A stretch of 64,000 bases of DNA, taken from NCBI GenBank assembly GCA_903885505.1, contig CAISIU010000101.1, positions 1 through 64,000 on the forward strand, read 5' to 3'. The translations under genes were made by a program, and so were the position numbers. The stretch is from an uncultured Actinomycetes bacterium. GTDB taxonomy: Bacteria; Actinomycetota; Acidimicrobiia; Acidimicrobiales; RAAP-2. The notes under the pieces are model-generated. The model was not told the origin of the DNA, searched no databases, and saw only the letters and a program-made list of their open reading frames with translations. This document shows, in pieces, positions 18,169 to 28,179 of the stretch (positions within the stretch are counted from its first letter, which is position 1; each line of letters begins with the position of its first letter).

Positions 18169-20001
18169 TTAGGCGTTGCGATTCTTTTCGCTCTTAATGA
18201 GACGAGCACGCGTGTTGGCGTCGAGGACGACCTTGCGCAGTCGAATGGTCTTCGGCGTCACTTCGACGGCTTCGTCATCCGCGATGAACTCCAAGGCCTG
18301 CTCCAGCGACAAGACGGTCGGTGGGGACATGCGCTCGGTGTTGTCGGAACCCGAGGCTCGCATGTTCGTGAGCTTCTTTTCCTTGGTGGGGTTCACGTTC
18401 ATTTCGTCGGCACGTGAGTTCTCACCAATGATCATGCCTTCGTACACGTCAACACCCGCGTCGACGAACAAGATGCCGCGCGCTTCGAGGTCAATCAAGC
18501 AGTACGGGGTCGTCACACCGGAACGGTCCGCCACCATGGTGCCCTTGAGGCGGTGACGAATTTCGCCGACCCAGGGGGAGTAACCGTCAAAGACGCTGTT
18601 CAAGATGCCGGTGCCGCGCGTTTCGGTCATGAATTCGGTGCGCACGCCGACGAGGCCGCGAGCGGGGATACGCCATTCGAGGCGCACCCAGCCGGTGCCG
18701 TGGTTGACCATGTCGAGCATGGAGCCGCGACGCTGGCTGAGAAGAGCGGTGACGTTACCGACGAATTCTTCAGGGATGTCGACGGTAACGCGCTCGAAGG
18801 GCTCGTTCAGCACACCATCGACTTCCTTGGTCACCACGCGGGGCTTGCCGATGGTGAGTTCGAAGCCTTCACGGCGCATCGTTTCAATCAAGATGGCGAG
18901 TTGGAGTTCACCACGACCCTGGACCTCCCAGGCGTCGGGACGGTCGGTGTTCAAGACGCGCAAGGACACGTTGCCGATGAGCTCCTTGTCGAGGCGGTCC
19001 TTGACGACGCGCGCCGTGAGGAGCTTGCCTTCGCGACCGGCGAGGGGCGAGGTGTTGATACCAATCGTCATGGACAAGCTGGGCTCATCCACGGTGATCA
19101 ACGGCAAAGGCTGAGGGTTCTCGGGGTCGGCCAAGGTTTCACCAATGGTGATCTCCTCGAATCCCGCGACGGCGACGATGTCACCGGGACCGGCCGATTC
19201 GGCCGGCACACGCTCGAGCGCTTCGGTGATGAATAGTTCGGTGACCTTGGCGTGCTCGATGGTGCCATCTCGACGGCACCACGCAACGCGAGCGCCACGC
19301 TGCAGCGTGCCATTGACCACGCGGCACAGGGCCAAGCGACCGAGGTAGGGCGAGGCGTCGAGGTTGCAGACGAGGGCCTGCAGGCCGTGGCCTTCTTCGT
19401 ATTCCGGCGCCGGAATGGCGTCGTGAATCAACTGGAAGAGCGGCTCGAGGGTGCCCTCGCCGGCGGTCCAGTCACTGCCGGCCCAGCCCTGCTTGGCCGA
19501 GGCGTACATCACGGGGAAACTGATCTGGTCTTCATCGGCGTCGAGGTCCAAGAAGAGTTCTTCGACTTCGCTGACGACTTCCTCGACGCGAGCGTCGGGA
19601 CGATCCACCTTATTGATGAGCAAAATCACCGGCAGGCGACGAGCCAAGGTCTTACGCAGCACGAAACGGGTTTGCGGCAACGGGCCTTCAGCCGCGTCGA
19701 CCAGCAAAATCACGCCGTCCACCATCGCCAGTCCGCGCTCGACTTCGCCACCGAAGTCGGCGTGGCCGGGGGTGTCGATGATGTTGATCGTGGTGCCGTT
19801 CCAGTTCACGGCCGTGTTCTTGGCCAAGATGGTGATGCCCTTTTCGCGCTCCAAGTCGCCAGAGTCCATGACGCGGTCCACGGCGTCGCCGTGGGTCGCG
19901 AAGGAACCGGTTTGGCGCAGCATGGCGTCGACCAAGGTGGTCTTGCCGTGGTCAACGTGGGCGATAATGGCAATGTTTCGAAGAGAGTCGCGAAGTGTCA
20001 T
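18169..20001 (-). CDS. typA: translational GTPase TypA/BipA
   Basis: [47 protein letters not shown]; 610 aa. Confidence 0.97.
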   Translation of the reverse strand: MTLRDSLRNIAIIAHVDHGKTTLVDAMLRQTGSFATHGDAVDRVMDSGDLEREKGITILAKNTAVNWNGTTINIIDTPGHADFGGEVERGLAMVDGVILLVDAAEGPLPQTRFVLRKTLARRLPVILLINKVDRPDARVEEVVSEVEELFLDLDADEDQISFPVMYASAKQGWAGSDWTAGEGTLEPLFQLIHDAIPAPEYEEGHGLQALVCNLDASPYLGRLALCRVVNGTLQRGARVAWCRRDGTIEHAKVTELFITEALERVPAESAGPGDIVAVAGFEEITIGETLADPENPQPLPLITVDEPSLSMTIGINTSPLAGREGKLLTARVVKDRLDKELIGNVSLRVLNTDRPDAWEVQGRGELQLAILIETMRREGFELTIGKPRVVTKEVDGVLNEPFERVTVDIPEEFVGNVTALLSQRRGSMLDMVNHGTGWVRLEWRIPARGLVGVRTEFMTETRGTGILNSVFDGYSPWVGEIRHRLKGTMVADRSGVTTPYCLIDLEARGILFVDAGVDVYEGMIIGENSRADEMNVNPTKEKKLTNMRASGSDNTERMSPPTVLSLEQALEFIADDEAVEVTPKTIRLRKVVLDANTRARLIKSEKNRNA

Positions 20002-20008
20002 GAACGCT

Positions 20009-20818
20009 TCAGGCTAGTTGGCGCTCGCCCTCCCGAGGGGAGCCCACGGCACCAGCCAGCACTTTGGACGCCGCCGTGAGGTCACGAATACCCGCGGCAA
20101 TGGTGATTTCGTCGCTATTGAGGGCCAGGGCCATGCCCGCCTGCGGCCAAATACCCACGATTCGTGCGGGTCCCGCCTCGCCACGTGCCGCCACGGTGGC
20201 CATCGCGAGGTCCGCTCGCAGTCCGGCGCCGGCCGTCGAAGAGGGCGCACCGCCACGCACCCGCACCATCACCGACCCGTCCTCGGTCAGCAGATCGCGG
20301 CGCGCGCGCCACGACGTGCGACAGGTGGGCAGGTCGAGATAGAGGTCAGACGACGCGGTGAATCGTGCGAGTGAACGCTCGGCGAGGTCGCAGATATCCG
20401 AGGCCCACGCGACCGCTTCAGCTGTGATGATGCCTTGAGCCACGGGTGACTGCTCGGCTATCCACCACGACAAGGTGCCGCGATTCGCCCAGCCGCGAGC
20501 GGCGAGCTCTAGGTGACGCCCCATTTCTGAGCGCACGGCGGCCGCGACGGTGCGCTGCCGGCCACTGATGACGAGACTGGCGGCCGCATTACCCAAGGTG
20601 CGGCGCGTCTTTCGCACCGACCAGACGAAGGGGGTCGGTGGGGTGCCGGCTTGTTCAATGGTCCACGCGTCGACGCGACGTGGGGTGGTGCCGTGGCGAC
20701 GGTGCGACTCGATGATGGCGGCGAAGCGCGCGTCATCGATCACGACGCCCTCGTGGGTGGGCTCACCGGTAGCGGCCATGAGCTCCGCAGTGTCGAGGCG
20801 ATACGAGATGAGGTTCAT
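20009..20818 (-). CDS. hypothetical actinobacterial protein, partner of the following gene
   Basis: 269-aa ORF with sensible composition; 4-nt ATGA-type overlap with the upstream gene. Confidence 0.65.
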   Translation of the reverse strand: MNLISYRLDTAELMAATGEPTHEGVVIDDARFAAIIESHRRHGTTPRRVDAWTIEQAGTPPTPFVWSVRKTRRTLGNAAASLVISGRQRTVAAAVRSEMGRHLELAARGWANRGTLSWWIAEQSPVAQGIITAEAVAWASDICDLAERSLARFTASSDLYLDLPTCRTSWRARRDLLTEDGSVMVRVRGGAPSSTAGAGLRADLAMATVAARGEAGPARIVGIWPQAGMALALNSDEITIAAGIRDLTAASKVLAGAVGSPREGERQLA

Positions 20819-21528
20819 GAGGGGCCAACTCCCGGAAGTTCAGACACGGCGAGGCGAAGTGACTCGTGGGTCACGGGGTACAGAGCACTGTCACCGGTGG
20901 CGGTAGACAATCCCGCGACGCAGGTGGGGGCGACGCCACTGCGCAGGGTTTCCACGAGGGCGTGGTAGCGCAGGCGTCGTTCGAAACGCTCGTCGAGTTC
21001 GGCGGTGGTGACGTCGACGAGGGCGAGTCCCGTCGCCACGGTGCCGACGACGAGGTCGTTCACGTCACGAAGGGTGAGATAACCCACGCGCGCGGCGGAA
21101 CGCACCGCGGCGCGCGGACGCCACCCGTCGGGAATGTGTCCCAGCCGTTCGGCGAGGACCTGAGAGTGCGACGAGAGATCGGCGTGCAGGCGCGCCCGTT
21201 CGTCCGCGCTGAGGTGACGCAAGAATTCCACGAGGTCGCCCTCGCCGTCGTAGCTCTCGAGGGCATCGATGGCGTCACGCACGGCGTGCGTGGAGTGCAG
21301 GCCCACCGAGCGAAGGCGAACGAGCTGCGTAATGAGTGCGCCGCGCAACATGGCCAGTGACGGGCCACTCGGCCCTCCATAGCCATCAATGTCACGCGGA
21401 AAAATCGTGCGACACGGTCCGGGGAGCCCCTCGACTACATCGCGAATCTGCAGAATCTGCTCGCCCGACATGGTCGCGTCGTCGTGGCGCGCGGCACGCA
21501 GGAGATCGGTCACGGTGGGGGAGGTCAT
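20815..21528 (-). CDS. hypothetical protein; C-terminal part resembles a degenerate PD-(D/E)XK nuclease fold
   Basis: VNDLVVGTVATGLALVDVTTAELDERFERRLRYHALVETLRSGVAP resembles the sheet-helix core of RecB-like nucleases (D...DxK...YALVETLRTG). By-eye only. Track start is 21549. Confidence 0.5.
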   Translation of the reverse strand: MTSPTVTDLLRAARHDDATMSGEQILQIRDVVEGLPGPCRTIFPRDIDGYGGPSGPSLAMLRGALITQLVRLRSVGLHSTHAVRDAIDALESYDGEGDLVEFLRHLSADERARLHADLSSHSQVLAERLGHIPDGWRPRAAVRSAARVGYLTLRDVNDLVVGTVATGLALVDVTTAELDERFERRLRYHALVETLRSGVAPTCVAGLSTATGDSALYPVTHESLRLAVSELPGVGPS

Positions 21529-21582
21529 CAGCAGCACACCGACAGCCAACTGCGTGGCTGTGACACGCCCTAGTCTGGGTTG

Positions 21583-21726
21583 ATGTTCGCCGTCACCACC
21601 GCTTTCGCCATTGTTTTCGGGGTTTTCTGCGTGGCGATTGCTGTCTGGGCAGTTCTGACTGTTCGATGGGCGATTCGCCGTGATCGCGCCTCGCGCGTGT
21701 CACAGCCATCTGATGAACTGACCTGA
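21583..21726 (+). CDS. 47-aa single-TM membrane protein, absent from the supplied ORF track
   Basis: MFAVTTAFAIVFGVFCVAIAVWAVLTVRWAIRRDRASRVSQPSDELT; TAGTCT-N6-ATG upstream; TGATG stop/start overlap with the helicase gene. Confidence 0.65.
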   Translation: MFAVTTAFAIVFGVFCVAIAVWAVLTVRWAIRRDRASRVSQPSDELT

Positions 21727-24700
21727 TGGTCATCGCTTCGTCGACGCTGCACCCCGTCATCAGCCGCTGGCTGGACGTGCGCTTTCCCGATGGCCCGACG
21801 CTGCCACAGCGAGAGACCTGGCCCCTGTTTGACACCCCGGGCGACATTTTGGTGGCGGCTCCCACCGGTAGTGGCAAGACCCTGACCGCCTTCGTCCCGC
21901 TGCTCGATCAACTATGGCGCCGCGAGACGGTGTCGCCGGGGTATCGCGTGCTCTATCTCTCCCCGCTTCGCGCCCTTGCCACCGACATTCGCGACAACCT
22001 GGTGCGACCCCTCGAGGAGATGACGCAGCTCGCGATGGAGATGGGCGAGCCCGTGGTCGATATTCGCGTCGACGTGCGTACCGGGGACACGGACCGCGCC
22101 GAGCGCGATCGACAACGGCGAAAGCCCGGACAGATTTTGGTGACGACACCGGAGACTCTGGCCATCTTGATGAGCAGTGACTCGGGTCGTGAATCACTGC
22201 GACACCTCGAGACGGTGGTCATCGACGAAATTCACGCGCTGTGTCGCGATAAGCGCGGCAGTCACATGTCCTTGGCGCTCGAACGACTCGATCGCTTCGT
22301 GAGCGAAACCACGGGTCGTCCCCCGCGACGGGTGGGTCTATCGGCGACGCAAAAGCCCCTCTCGCTGGTGGCGAACTTCTTAAGTGGCCACCATGACGGA
22401 CGGCCCGACACGCGCATCGTCGATGCCGCCGCGCCTCGTCACGTCGACCTCGACATCATGTTGCCGGGTACCGACCTCGACTCGATCATGTCGCAGGAGC
22501 AATTTGCGGACGTGCTGACATCGTTGATGCAGGTCATCATCGAGAACCGCACCACGTTGATTTTCGTGGGCTCACGACGATTCGCGGAACGCTTGGCCTA
22601 TCGCCTGGCGGAGCAGTTGGAAAATGACGGCATCATGGCCGATGCGAGTTCCGTCGTGGCTGCGCATCACGGCTCACTCGCCCACCCCAAGCGAAAAGAA
22701 CTAGAACGTCGCCTTAAGGCCGGCGAGCTCAAGGCGCTCGTGGCGACGGCTTCACTAGAACTCGGCATTGACGTGGGTCCGGTGGACATGGTCTGTCAGA
22801 TTGGCTCGTCGCGGTCCATCGCGACCTTCTTGCAACGCATTGGTCGCGCGAATCACCGTGTCGGGGGGACGCCGCGCGGACGCCTCTATCCCCTGACGAG
22901 GTCGGAATTGGTCGAAATGGTGGCCATGCTCGATTGCGTGCAGCGCGGGGAGCTGGATGCGGTGGAGATCTACCCCCAACCGCTGGACGTCATGATTCAA
23001 CACCTCGTGGGTGAAGTGGGCGCTCGCGGCGAAGACACCCCGCAGGCCTTGATGTCCATGGTGCGAAGCGCGCACCCCTATCGAGATCTCACCGACGACG
23101 ACTTTGCGAAGGCCCTAGAGCTCACCGCGCACGGCATCACTCTCGGCCACGGGGTGAAGGGGGCTCACCTCTTTCATGACGAGGTCAATCATCTGGTGCG
23201 GCCACGCCGCTCGGCACGCATGACGGCACTTAATAATTCGGGCACCATTCCCGACACCGGTGACTACGCCGTCGTCGTGAGTGACACCGAACAAAAAGTC
23301 GGTGCGGTGAGCGAAGAGTTCGCCGTGGAGTCCAGCCCCGGTGACATCTTCGTGCTGGGGTCCCAGTCGTGGCGTATCGAACGAGTGGAGACCGGCAAGG
23401 TGCGCGTGAGCGACGCCGGCACCGCGACGCCCACGGTGCCCATCTGGTTTGGAGAATCACCCGCGCGCAGCGTGGAACTGTCCCAGTCAGTGGCGCGCCT
23501 CTATGAAGAGCTCACCGAGCCTCTGGCAGCGCGCGACCTCGAGGCGGCGATGGACTACCTCACGCGCATCAGTGGGGTCAATCGTGAGGCGGCGCGACAA
23601 GTGGCCGCCTACGTCTCGCAGGCGCTGCAAGAACTCGGTTCCTTGCCAGCTCGCGACCGATTGGTGGTGGAGCGCTTCTTTGACGAGACGGGCTCCGCGC
23701 ACCTCGTGGTGCACAGTCCTCGCGGCGCGCGAGTGAACCGCGCGCTCGGCCTCGCGATGCGCAAGAAGTTTTGCGTGACTTTTGACTTCGAACTTCAAGC
23801 CGCTGCGGATGATGACGCTTTCATGATCGCGCTCGGCCCGCACCACTCCTTCACTCTCGACACGGTGATGCCCATGGTGCGCTCGTATCACGCCCGCGAC
23901 ACCTTGGTGCAGGCGGTGCTGCTCTTGCCCATGCTGCAAAGTCGCTGGCGCTGGAACTGCGGCCGCTCTTTCGTGATGCGCGTGCGTAGCAATGGCGCCG
24001 CGGTCCCCATCAACATTCAGCGCATGGCGGCGGTGGACTTGATGGCGGCCGTGTGGCCGTCACTGGCCGCGTGCCAGGAAAATGCTCCCGCCGGGCCCGT
24101 GCCGGTGCCCGATCACGTCTTGGTGCGCCAGACCGTCGAGGATGTGCTGCACGAACCACTCGATATTGATGGACTCATGACTTTGCTCGCGGAGATTGAG
24201 TCAGGTGCGGTGACCGCGCATCTGGTCGATCGACCCACCGCGTCGGTGCTCTCGCACGGCATCGTGAACGGCAAGTCCTTCACCTTCCTCGACGACACCG
24301 AGGCCGCGGAGCGTCGCAGTCGCGAGGTCTACACCCCCCGCGGAACCGCGGCGCTCGGCGCTGATGGTCTGCCCCTGGTGCAGGAGCGCTCCGCGCTGGA
24401 ACCCGATGTCGTCACTGACGTCATGAGCAACCTGACGCCGCTCGTTCGCTCGAGTGACGAGCTGGCGGAGCTCATTCGTGATGCCGGAGCGATACGTGCG
24501 GTGGACGCGTGGGAAGAGTTCGCCCACCACCTGGTGGCCACTGATCGACTCCTCGTTCGTGACGACCTGTGGATTGACGCTCGCCGGCCCTCAGTTATCG
24601 AAGACCTCGCGATGGACGATGCTCTGGCCATCGCCATGATGCGTAGCCACCTGCAAGCGGCCGGCCCGGTCGACGTGGCCACGTTGATCGGCGACTCTCC

Positions 24701-25919
24701 CTTCGCCTTCTCGCCACTGCGCGGTGCACCTATGACTCTGGCGCGCGCCAAGACCGCCCTGGCGGCCCTCGAGGCCGACGGCTTTGCCATCGTTGTGGGC
24801 GGCAGCGAGTGGTGCGCACGTTTCACCTGGGTGCGCTGTAACGACGTGGCCCGCCGTCAGCGACGCGCCAGCTATCCGGTTATTGACGCGACGACCTACC
24901 TGCGCTTTATGGCGCAGTGGCAGGGCGTGCACCAAGAACACTCGCTCAGTGGTCGCGACCGTTTAGCCGAGGTGCTGCACCAGTTGGCGGGTTTTGAAGT
25001 CGCGGCCGGTGAGTGGGACCACGTCTTGGCCTCGCGCGTGGCGGACTATCGCCCCGAGTGGCTGGACGAACTGTGCCTGTCGGGTGAATTCACCTGGGCG
25101 CGCCTCAGTCTGCGTGCGGGCGACGACGAGTCGTCACGCGGATCGGCCACGCCGTCAGCCGTCACGCCGGTGGCGTTTTTCCCGCGTCGTGAACGCCGTG
25201 AGTTTCAGCGCGCGGTGCGACTCGCAAATGCGCCGCGCGTGCCGGAAGCGGGGGCGTCACGCGACGTCTACGACGCCTTATCGCGTGGCGCGGCATTTCG
25301 CTTTGACCTTCCCGAGCTGGCGCGTCGTTTGCCCCCCGAGGTCGATGAAGGGGTGTGGGACCTCGTCGCTCGCGGTCTCGTGCACGCCGACGCGTTCGCG
25401 GCGGTGCGCTCGTTGTTGCGCGTGAGTTCGCGCGCCGCGACGCCCGCGGGGCGCCGCAAATTACGTGACGTGCAGCGCGCCTCAGTGAACTCGGGTGTGG
25501 GTGAAGGCCGATGGGACGTGGTCGCGAGCAGCGACGCGCCGGTCGAGCGGGCCGAGCTCGAGGAATTGGCCGAGTTGGTCGCGGTGCAGTTACTCGAGCG
25601 CTGGGGCATCGTGTGCTTCGACCTCTATGAACTCGAAGCGTTCAAGGTGCCGTGGCGAGAGGTGTTGCGCGCTCTTCGTCGTCTCGAAGTTCGAGGTGAA
25701 GTTGTTGGTGCGCGCGTCGTCACCGGGGTGGCGGGTGAACAGTTCATCCATCCGCGCGCCCTCGCATTACTGCGCGAGGAGCGCGTGGACATTGACGCTG
25801 ACCTCTCGACCTACGACCCGCTTAATTTCTCGGGTCTTATCGTCGGTGAGGAGCGAGTCGCCAAGCGCTCCAAGGCGCGCGTGCACTTCGCCAATGGAGC
25901 GTTGACGCCCGCGTCTTAA
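21726..25919 (+). CDS. lhr: Lhr-family DEAD/DEAH-box ATP-dependent helicase
   Basis: AAPTGSGKTLTAFVPLLDQL, VVIDEIHAL, VGLSATQKP, VATASLELGIDVGPVDMVCQIGSSRSIATFLQRIGRANH; 1397 aa with long C-terminal extension. Confidence 0.95.
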   Translation: MVIASSTLHPVISRWLDVRFPDGPTLPQRETWPLFDTPGDILVAAPTGSGKTLTAFVPLLDQLWRRETVSPGYRVLYLSPLRALATDIRDNLVRPLEEMTQLAMEMGEPVVDIRVDVRTGDTDRAERDRQRRKPGQILVTTPETLAILMSSDSGRESLRHLETVVIDEIHALCRDKRGSHMSLALERLDRFVSETTGRPPRRVGLSATQKPLSLVANFLSGHHDGRPDTRIVDAAAPRHVDLDIMLPGTDLDSIMSQEQFADVLTSLMQVIIENRTTLIFVGSRRFAERLAYRLAEQLENDGIMADASSVVAAHHGSLAHPKRKELERRLKAGELKALVATASLELGIDVGPVDMVCQIGSSRSIATFLQRIGRANHRVGGTPRGRLYPLTRSELVEMVAMLDCVQRGELDAVEIYPQPLDVMIQHLVGEVGARGEDTPQALMSMVRSAHPYRDLTDDDFAKALELTAHGITLGHGVKGAHLFHDEVNHLVRPRRSARMTALNNSGTIPDTGDYAVVVSDTEQKVGAVSEEFAVESSPGDIFVLGSQSWRIERVETGKVRVSDAGTATPTVPIWFGESPARSVELSQSVARLYEELTEPLAARDLEAAMDYLTRISGVNREAARQVAAYVSQALQELGSLPARDRLVVERFFDETGSAHLVVHSPRGARVNRALGLAMRKKFCVTFDFELQAAADDDAFMIALGPHHSFTLDTVMPMVRSYHARDTLVQAVLLLPMLQSRWRWNCGRSFVMRVRSNGAAVPINIQRMAAVDLMAAVWPSLAACQENAPAGPVPVPDHVLVRQTVEDVLHEPLDIDGLMTLLAEIESGAVTAHLVDRPTASVLSHGIVNGKSFTFLDDTEAAERRSREVYTPRGTAALGADGLPLVQERSALEPDVVTDVMSNLTPLVRSSDELAELIRDAGAIRAVDAWEEFAHHLVATDRLLVRDDLWIDARRPSVIEDLAMDDALAIAMMRSHLQAAGPVDVATLIGDSPFAFSPLRGAPMTLARAKTALAALEADGFAIVVGGSEWCARFTWVRCNDVARRQRRASYPVIDATTYLRFMAQWQGVHQEHSLSGRDRLAEVLHQLAGFEVAAGEWDHVLASRVADYRPEWLDELCLSGEFTWARLSLRAGDDESSRGSATPSAVTPVAFFPRRERREFQRAVRLANAPRVPEAGASRDVYDALSRGAAFRFDLPELARRLPPEVDEGVWDLVARGLVHADAFAAVRSLLRVSSRAATPAGRRKLRDVQRASVNSGVGEGRWDVVASSDAPVERAELEELAELVAVQLLERWGIVCFDLYELEAFKVPWREVLRALRRLEVRGEVVGARVVTGVAGEQFIHPRALALLREERVDIDADLSTYDPLNFSGLIVGEERVAKRSKARVHFANGALTPAS

Positions 25920-28150
25920 CGCGGGCAGTACACGCCGCCGTTGAGCTGCAGCGTGTTGTACAGACCATTCCAGGGCGCGTTACTTAAGAAGTTTTCTTGC
26001 GTCTGCGCGGGCCCACACCACGAGCCCAGCCCGAAGGCGATGTAACCGAGGATGTTCGATCCGGTGGTGCTCGGCAACTTGTAGGGCGGGGTCAAGACGT
26101 TGACCACCGTGCCGGCGGGATGACTGATGGTGAGTGGGGCGGTGAGTGGCACGGTGAGTGAGGTGCCGTTGTAGCTGCTCGCGATGGTGGCGGTGGCACT
26201 TTGCGTGCCCGCCGAGAAGTAGATGGTCTCGTTCGCGTTTACCCCGACATTGCTCGAGACCTGAATGCTGCTGGCTCCCACCGGCGCGGCCGCGGTCAGC
26301 GACACGGACTTCCAGAGATAGGCAATGGCCGGGAACACGGGAATGGGCAGGTTTGCGAGGTTGCCGTTTTTGAATTCGTATTGACTGGCGTAGATGGCGG
26401 GGTGCAGTTTTGGATCCACCGAGGCCAAGCCGTCTTCCCAACCCGCCACCATCTGTGCCCAGTTCGCGGGGTTCGACGGCGGGCAGGCGCTGCTGCCGCC
26501 TTGACCATCGAGGCAGGAGTGGTAGTCCGGGTACCCCTCGGGGTCAAGGGCCACCCAGTCGGGCTGCAGGCCGAGGCCCGCCGCGCGATATCGATCAATG
26601 GTGGTCGCCACCGCGGCCCCCGAGGCGAAGCCGTGGGTATAAAAGGTCGCGGGCGTCGTGGGCTCACCACGAAGTGGCCCACTCACGGTCCAGAAACTGA
26701 TCCAGGTCACTCGCTTGTGGCTCTTGGCGATATCGCGACCCACGATGAAATCGAAGCTGCTCGTGATGGCAGTGGCCGCGGGGACCCAGACCCACGGCGA
26801 ACTCGTGGTGCCGAGGCCACCGGTATCAGAGATCACCGGCCACCCGTCAGAAATTGCTTGCGGGTAGGTGCTGAGGGGAATGGCGTACAGGCCGGTGCCG
26901 GTGGGGGCGGGCTGCGCCACGCCACCGGCGAGGAAGGTGGGAACCGCATTCAGGCTGACACTGGCGGTGAAGCCATTGATGCTCTGCGCACTACTCCCAC
27001 CGGTGGCTGACGCGTCGGTGGCTTTGAAACTGTTTGCGCGACCCGTGGTGCTTGTCAGCACGAAGAAGTCGCCCCAGTTGGCCGCGGCCGCACCGAAGGT
27101 AACCGCACTGCCCGAGAGCGACACGGTGGGTTGGCCCGTTAGTGCTGGCGCGGTGCTGCCCACCGTCACGTCCACCGCACTCCAGCTGGTGAGTGCCGGC
27201 AAGGTCGATTTGAGCAGTAGGCCGTGACCGAGAGTGGTAATCGCGGCGAGGTACAGCGTGTTGCCACTGCTGGCGCTGGCGAGGGCCGGCAGAGAGTTAC
27301 TCGCGGAGGTAGCGGCAGTGAGGTCGCGGGCGGCACAGGTCGTAGCGCAACTAATGAGATCAATGTGGGTCACCCCGTTAGTGATCACGCTGGTGGCGTA
27401 AGTGGACGTGGCGGCGTCGACGAGTATCGGCGAACCCGTGGCCAGTGCTCCGGTCGGCGCGAGTGGGAGGGCCACCAGCGGTGACGGGGTGAGTGACGAA
27501 ATCGTCATTCCGAGTGACCACAGGCTGCCGGCGCTGCTCGTCACCACCAGTTGTGGGACATCGTTCACGACGCTCAGCGTGGGTTGACCCACGAAGGTCG
27601 TGGCCGTGGGCGCCGCCACCGTGGCGATATCCAGTGGTGCCGGTGCGGACTGCGCCGAGCCGTCGTGCCAGGTCGACAGCGCGGTATCAAATTGCGTGCG
27701 CGCCACGATGAGTTGCCCGTTAGAGACGTAGGCCACGACGAGGCGTCCCGCACTATCGACCGCAATGGCGGGATCGCCCGTGGCGAGAGGTACGCGATCG
27801 CCCAGTGCGGCCAGCGTGGTCGGTGTCGAGAACATGGTGGGATCGGCAATTTCAATATCGCCATTGGCCGAGCGAGTGGCGATCACCGTGGTGCCGGTCT
27901 GGTCGAGGGCAGTGGCGATGGCACCTACCGCCGTCAGTCCCATCAGAGCGGCGGGGAGGGGCACCGCGTCATAGGGCAAGGCACCGCTATTGGTAACGGC
28001 ATACGCGACGACCGGGGCCGCCACGAGGGGAGGTGCAGTGACCTGCGGCGAGACGCTGGCCAGCGCCCCACCGGAGACGGTGACCGCGGTCACCAGGCTG
28101 AGGGCGAGAATTCGACGAATCCCGACGTGGCGTCGACGTGGCGGCGTCAT
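25916..28150 (-). CDS. large secreted protein: N-terminal repeat/propeller-like region plus C-terminal glycoside-hydrolase-like (DUF1906/GH25-like) domain
   Basis: signal peptide; SFDFIVGRDI...WVALDPEGYPDYHSCL...HPAIYASQYEF; repeated GxLxxA/..LATG..I.VD strands. Confidence 0.65.
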   Translation of the reverse strand: MTPPRRRHVGIRRILALSLVTAVTVSGGALASVSPQVTAPPLVAAPVVAYAVTNSGALPYDAVPLPAALMGLTAVGAIATALDQTGTTVIATRSANGDIEIADPTMFSTPTTLAALGDRVPLATGDPAIAVDSAGRLVVAYVSNGQLIVARTQFDTALSTWHDGSAQSAPAPLDIATVAAPTATTFVGQPTLSVVNDVPQLVVTSSAGSLWSLGMTISSLTPSPLVALPLAPTGALATGSPILVDAATSTYATSVITNGVTHIDLISCATTCAARDLTAATSASNSLPALASASSGNTLYLAAITTLGHGLLLKSTLPALTSWSAVDVTVGSTAPALTGQPTVSLSGSAVTFGAAAANWGDFFVLTSTTGRANSFKATDASATGGSSAQSINGFTASVSLNAVPTFLAGGVAQPAPTGTGLYAIPLSTYPQAISDGWPVISDTGGLGTTSSPWVWVPAATAITSSFDFIVGRDIAKSHKRVTWISFWTVSGPLRGEPTTPATFYTHGFASGAAVATTIDRYRAAGLGLQPDWVALDPEGYPDYHSCLDGQGGSSACPPSNPANWAQMVAGWEDGLASVDPKLHPAIYASQYEFKNGNLANLPIPVFPAIAYLWKSVSLTAAAPVGASSIQVSSNVGVNANETIYFSAGTQSATATIASSYNGTSLTVPLTAPLTISHPAGTVVNVLTPPYKLPSTTGSNILGYIAFGLGSWCGPAQTQENFLSNAPWNGLYNTLQLNGGVYCPR

Positions 28151-28179
28151 GGTTGTTCCAGTGTACGAAGCCCGTTCAC

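Noticed and set aside
26201-27010. 269-aa ORF opposite the secreted glycosidase-like gene (also 18553-19236, 43064-43894, 14296-15165)
   Set aside because: High-GC antisense artefacts overlapping confidently assigned genes
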